Source: an uncultured Mollicutes bacterium (GTDB lineage: Bacteria; Bacillota_I; Bacilli_A; RFN20; CAG-826). Taken from it: a DNA stretch of 9,336 nucleotides. Below, in pieces: positions 5,643 through 9,336 of the stretch; position 1 is the stretch's first letter; each line of letters starts with the position of its first letter. The notes beneath the pieces were generated by a model that did no database searches, was not told the DNA's origin, and was given only the letters and a program-made list of their open reading frames with translations. The translations under genes and the position numbers were made by a program. Where the stretch lies: contig URQK01000063.1 of the NCBI GenBank assembly GCA_900549975.1, positions 1 to 9,336 of the forward strand, read 5' to 3'.

Positions 5643-8600
5643 ATGAAGTTATGGGAAAGAATTAAACCTAAATTTGCCTTTTTAAAAAACAAGCAAAGTG
5701 TGTTTTATTATTTCTTGTTTCTCTTTGGTTTAGCTTTTATTATGGCTATTGCTGTATTATTAATTGAAAGTTTTACAATTCCATTAGGCGGAGACTATGT
5801 CCAGCAACAAATACCTTTTTACACTAATGGATATGATGATTGGTGGCATTTTTTAAAGACAGGTGAATTCCCTTTATGGGATTCTAACACTGTGTTAGGC
5901 GTTAATAATATTGGCGCTAATAGTTTCTATTACTTTTTAAATCCATTCTTTTTACCAATATTACTTTGTCCAAGGTCTTTAATACCACAAGGATTAGCAT
6001 TCTTAATGTTAATCAAAATGGCTTTAGCGGGTATTACCTTTAGACTTTATTTAAAAAATTTAGATGTTGAAGAAAAGACCGCTCGATTATTTTCTATTGC
6101 CTATGCCTTTTGCGGATGGAACTTATACTATATGTGGTTTAATCACTTTATGGAAGTTGTAGTAATGTTTCCATTAGTATTATTAGGAATAGATAAAGTA
6201 TTAAAGGAACGTAAGCCATTTACTTTAATAATTTCACTATTTGTGCTTGGCTTAGCTAATTATTTCTTCCTTGTTGTAGCGTGCTTTGCCGGTGTAATGT
6301 ATGCAGGATTTAGATTTTTCCAAACAATTAAAACTAGAAATGTAAAAGAAAACTTTACTTCAATTGGATTAGGTATATTTGCTTTTGCCACTGGATTAAT
6401 GATGTGTGCATTTGTATTATTGCCTTGTTTAAACGCTGTTACAGAAGCAGGAAGAGTAGAAAGCGCAACTTATTTAGAATCATTAAAGACAGCATTTAGT
6501 GAAAAAAACTTAGAAGCGGCATGGAAATTGTTGTTTGATTTCAATTCTACTAAGAAAAGATATTATCCATTAGTAACTTATTTCTTCCCAGTAATGAGTG
6601 ATTTCCATTGCGTTTTATATCGTAATACTGGATATGATAATACTTTATCAAGTTTATTTATTTATACACCATTAACAATTATGGTTGTACCGGCACTTAT
6701 TAATAGTATAAGGAAGAAGAAAGTATCACATATATTTGCAGCTGGTATATTTACATTAATGTTATTTACTCCATTTGCTTATGAATTATTCCATGGCTTT
6801 ACTGTTGATTATGGTAGATGGCAGTTATTTGTAGTAATTGCTTTAATTGCTTATGTTGCTATAAGTTACCAAGATTTAAAAACATATCCAAAATGGTATT
6901 TTGATATCTCAGTGTTAGTTATATTATTCTGTATGGCATTTACTGTCGCAACCGCAGCAAAAAATCAATATGATGTATATGATGTTAAAGAAACATTTGC
7001 CATTGTCATATATCAATTTATTTATGTTATTGTAGCTTACTTCATTATCCGATTCTATTATCAAAAACCTAAGTTTGAAAAAATATTACCAATCATGCTT
7101 TGCCTTGAGGTTATTGTTGTAGGAAACATGACTTTATTTGGACAAAAAACAACGTATAATTCTTTAGCGGGAGGGCCAAGCAACTTTAAAGACGAAGTTA
7201 AGGTTGTAAGTAATATCAATAAATCCGACCAAGATTATTTTAGAATATTTAATACTACTGCAAACGATTCAACAAATAACTTAGGAATGCGTGAAGGATA
7301 TAATGGTGTAGGTGGCTTCCACTCATTATACAATACTAATATTAAAGACTTTCTTAACTGGACAAGAATGCTTTATTGGCGTGATACTTGGACAATGGGA
7401 GCACATGAAAAGAAAGTTAATCTTGATCAATTCTTAAGCGTTAAATATTACATTCTTAAAAATTCAGATTATAACACTAATATTGATAGTGAAGAAATTG
7501 TGAATGATATTAGTATGTATAACGTTCCTTTTGGATATAAATATCGAGAAGACTTATCATCTAGAACTCATAGTGTATTTGAAAATGAAAACTATATTCA
7601 ATTAGGATACGCTTTTGATAACATTATTCCAGTTAATAAAGACTCCGTTGAAAATTATATGTATTTAGAAAATAATTATTGGCCAGTGTATAGTGCAGAA
7701 CATACGCGTAATAATGGAGCGGCTTTATATAGTTCAGCAGCGGTTAAAGACTTTATGCAAGTGATTAGAAATGAAGAAGCTTTATTATCTGGGGCAATTT
7801 TATATGATGTTGATGAAAGTGGATTCTTTGAAGAAAATAGTTACACAGAAGAAACATTAAATGCCTTAAAACAATTCCCAATTAATAATTATTCTACTAA
7901 TGCGGGTGAATTATTCGCTGGTTCTGATTTAAATGTAAGAAGATATAATTGCCCAAATGGTGTTGGAAATAATGCTAAAGAATTATTAGACACAAGTAAC
8001 GGAACTTTATTAGCAACAAATAATTCAACTCCATATAAATATAATCAAGATAAATACATTATTACATTAAAAAATGGCGGTAACTTCTGTAGCGCCACTA
8101 ATACACGAGGCAGTTGTTATATTGGATTAAAAATGCAACTTAATCGTTATGCTTACGTTCATTTATATGATGAAGATGATAACTTAATTACATTTGATTA
8201 CCATCAATATATTGGACAAGACTATAAGAATTTAAGAGGATTTTATTCTTCTAGACCAGTTAAAACAATTGTGGTTAAACCAATGATTGATGAAGATGAT
8301 AAAACAGTTATGAATGGATTTGCGGTTTATCAAGAATATTATGATACTTTCATGAATTCAATTAATAAAATCAAACAAAATCCGCTTGAAAATGTAAAAG
8401 TGACTACTAATACTGCTAGATTTACCACTAATTACACAAGTAGTAAGATAGTGGTTACCACTATTCCTTATGATGCTGGTTGGAGTTTAAAAGTAACAGA
8501 TGTTAATGGAAATTCAAAACAAAAAGATTTATTTAAAGCCCAAGGCGGATTTATGGCTTTTGTTGCAGATCCAGGTGAACAATCTTATTACTTAAGTTAC

Positions 8601-8738
8601 TTTACACCAAAATTAAAACAAGGATTATTAATATCTTTAAGTGGATTTGCTTTATTAGGAATAAGTATTGGTGTTAATTATTGGATTGAACGTAGAAGAA
8701 AAACTTCTACAAAAGAAAAAGATGAGAAAGCTAATTAA
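5643..8738 (+). CDS. YfhO-family membrane glycosyltransferase-like protein
   Basis: A 1031-residue polytopic membrane protein of the YfhO family. Characterised members in Bacillus and Listeria act with an undecaprenyl-phosphate sugar transferase to decorate teichoic acids. The likely role is transfer or flipping of lipid-linked sugars at the outer membrane face. Family features are GDYVQQQIPFY (50-60, with an Asp after the first helix as in GT-C enzymes), PLWDSNTVLG with NNIGANSFYYFLNPF (77-102), YAFCGWNLYYMW (154-165) and DYGRWQLF (389-396). About a dozen membrane segments occupy 20-500. A large outside domain follows (about 500-985, with PYDAGW near its end, common in this family), then a last helix near 992-1015 and a charged tail. 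It is longer than the Bacillus protein (about 860). AAGGAG lies ten bases before the start. It appears to be transcribed alone; no partner transferase is in the window, and the sugar and acceptor are unknown. Confidence 0.85.
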   Translation: MKLWERIKPKFAFLKNKQSVFYYFLFLFGLAFIMAIAVLLIESFTIPLGGDYVQQQIPFYTNGYDDWWHFLKTGEFPLWDSNTVLGVNNIGANSFYYFLNPFFLPILLCPRSLIPQGLAFLMLIKMALAGITFRLYLKNLDVEEKTARLFSIAYAFCGWNLYYMWFNHFMEVVVMFPLVLLGIDKVLKERKPFTLIISLFVLGLANYFFLVVACFAGVMYAGFRFFQTIKTRNVKENFTSIGLGIFAFATGLMMCAFVLLPCLNAVTEAGRVESATYLESLKTAFSEKNLEAAWKLLFDFNSTKKRYYPLVTYFFPVMSDFHCVLYRNTGYDNTLSSLFIYTPLTIMVVPALINSIRKKKVSHIFAAGIFTLMLFTPFAYELFHGFTVDYGRWQLFVVIALIAYVAISYQDLKTYPKWYFDISVLVILFCMAFTVATAAKNQYDVYDVKETFAIVIYQFIYVIVAYFIIRFYYQKPKFEKILPIMLCLEVIVVGNMTLFGQKTTYNSLAGGPSNFKDEVKVVSNINKSDQDYFRIFNTTANDSTNNLGMREGYNGVGGFHSLYNTNIKDFLNWTRMLYWRDTWTMGAHEKKVNLDQFLSVKYYILKNSDYNTNIDSEEIVNDISMYNVPFGYKYREDLSSRTHSVFENENYIQLGYAFDNIIPVNKDSVENYMYLENNYWPVYSAEHTRNNGAALYSSAAVKDFMQVIRNEEALLSGAILYDVDESGFFEENSYTEETLNALKQFPINNYSTNAGELFAGSDLNVRRYNCPNGVGNNAKELLDTSNGTLLATNNSTPYKYNQDKYIITLKNGGNFCSATNTRGSCYIGLKMQLNRYAYVHLYDEDDNLITFDYHQYIGQDYKNLRGFYSSRPVKTIVVKPMIDEDDKTVMNGFAVYQEYYDTFMNSINKIKQNPLENVKVTTNTARFTTNYTSSKIVVTTIPYDAGWSLKVTDVNGNSKQKDLFKAQGGFMAFVADPGEQSYYLSYFTPKLKQGLLISLSGFALLGISIGVNYWIERRRKTSTKEKDEKAN

Positions 8739-8751
8739 TTTCTTTCTCATC
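8711..8751 (-). terminator. Terminator of the phosphopantetheinyl transferase gene, inside yfhO
   Basis: GATGAGAAAG (8721-8730) and CTTTCTCATC (8742-8751) form a perfect 10-bp stem around an 11-base loop. Read leftward, the stem is followed by TTTTTCTTTT (complement of 8711-8720), a proper U-tract for the minus-strand gene, which stops at 8731. On the plus strand the stem follows the yfhO stop, but the downstream tract is A-rich, so rightward termination is less certain. Confidence 0.75.
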
Positions 8752-9318
8752 AATAAATAATTTAATATTATTTTTAATGGGCTTATTAGAAACAATAGAA
8801 ACGCTCGAATTATTTAAGACAAAATTTTTGTAATGATTAGGGCGTTTTTTTAATGCGGCTTTATTTAACCCTATTCCTTCTAATTTACTTAATGCTTCAA
8901 TAGTTGTCCATTTATTAGCTAAATATTCACTTTTTGCATTAGATTTTAAATATTCTTTATATTCTAAATCATTTAAAATTGTATTGATGTGTTTAAAATT
9001 AATAAAGCGATTAATGGTTTCAATATCGATAGCAATGTCTTGAGTGGCACATATTACAAAACCAAATAAGTTATGAGTATGCGCTAAAGAAATGTATATA
9101 TTAGGAATATGAGGTTTACCAAATTCATCAAAATATAATTCTTTTACAGAGGACTTAAATAATTTTTCAAGTTTTGAATTTAAATAATAATAATTACTTA
9201 CACTTATATTAAAATCTAACTCACTATATTTGCTAGCGTGATTTATTATATTAGTGGATATTTTAACATCGTACTTTATATAAGCATCACTATATAAAAA
9301 TATATAAATTTTGTCCAT
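8731..9318 (-). CDS. Sfp-type 4'-phosphopantetheinyl transferase
   Basis: Probably transfers the 4'-phosphopantetheine arm from coenzyme A to a carrier-protein serine, acting in the cytosol. At 195 residues it is shorter than Sfp (about 224) but much longer than AcpS-type enzymes. Family motifs appear in order: FGKPHI (66-71), SLAHTH (77-82, the usual SHS/SHT region), DIAIDIETI (94-102, with metal-binding Asp98 and Glu100) and WTTIEALSKLEGIGL (137-151, the WxxKEAxxKxxGxGL motif with Thr-Ile in place of the usual residues before Glu141). The start has AGGAG (complement of 9327-9331) eight bases upstream. Its tail overlaps yfhO by 8 bases. No polyketide, non-ribosomal peptide or fatty-acid gene is nearby, so its client is unknown; it may serve as the cell's general carrier-protein activator. 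Its promoter lies beyond the window edge. Confidence 0.85.
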   Translation of the reverse strand: MDKIYIFLYSDAYIKYDVKISTNIINHASKYSELDFNISVSNYYYLNSKLEKLFKSSVKELYFDEFGKPHIPNIYISLAHTHNLFGFVICATQDIAIDIETINRFINFKHINTILNDLEYKEYLKSNAKSEYLANKWTTIEALSKLEGIGLNKAALKKRPNHYKNFVLNNSSVSIVSNKPIKNNIKLFIDEKEIN

Positions 9319-9336
9319 GATTTTTGCTCCTAAATA

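Overview
This is an AT-rich window (roughly 30% G+C by eye) using the standard genetic code, with TGG as Trp and TAA/TAG stops. It reads as a low-G+C Gram-positive (Bacillota) chromosome. The gene set is a peptide-pheromone-type GHKL sensor kinase, a BspA-like leucine-rich-repeat surface protein, a domain-permuted family 3 glycosidase and a YfhO-type envelope glycosylation protein. That set fits a gut-associated Erysipelotrichia/RF39-like or clostridial commensal. This placement is inference from gene content only. Six protein-coding genes are supported. No RNA genes, CRISPR arrays, insertion sequences or phage genes were seen, and no gene-free stretch exceeds about 175 bases.

Left part (1-2050): an HPK10/GHKL-family histidine kinase is followed by a compact regulatory region of about 106 bases and then a small secreted or lipid-anchored BspA-like LRR protein. 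The intergenic region holds two half-sites resembling the AgrA/LytTR consensus with exactly 21-bp periodicity, a cre-like (CcpA) sequence and a possible long-spacer promoter. This would fit a gene switched on by the kinase's cognate LytTR regulator, which is not in the window, and tempered by carbon catabolite control.

Middle (2018-5528): behind a weak hairpin comes a 996-residue glycoside hydrolase family 3 enzyme with reversed domain order (C-terminal-type domain, FnIII-like domain, then catalytic barrel) and membrane helices at both ends. Its stop overlaps the start of a small four-helix membrane protein of unknown function by 8 bases, so the two are probably translationally coupled. A strong intrinsic terminator closes this unit.

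Right part (5529-9336): a good promoter followed at once by a perfect 8-bp inverted repeat leads into a 1031-residue YfhO-family polytopic membrane protein, a likely GT-C-type sugar transferase or flippase for cell-envelope glycopolymers. It converges, with an 8-base tail-to-tail overlap, on a minus-strand Sfp-type 4'-phosphopantetheinyl transferase. The transferase's apparent terminator lies partly inside the last codons of yfhO.

The overall theme is cell-surface sensing, a displayed adhesin-like protein, surface-tethered sugar hydrolysis and envelope glycosylation. No wholly new system is demonstrated. The best candidates for something undescribed are the compact promoter upstream of the LRR protein and the doubly anchored GH3 enzyme with its coupled four-helix membrane partner.
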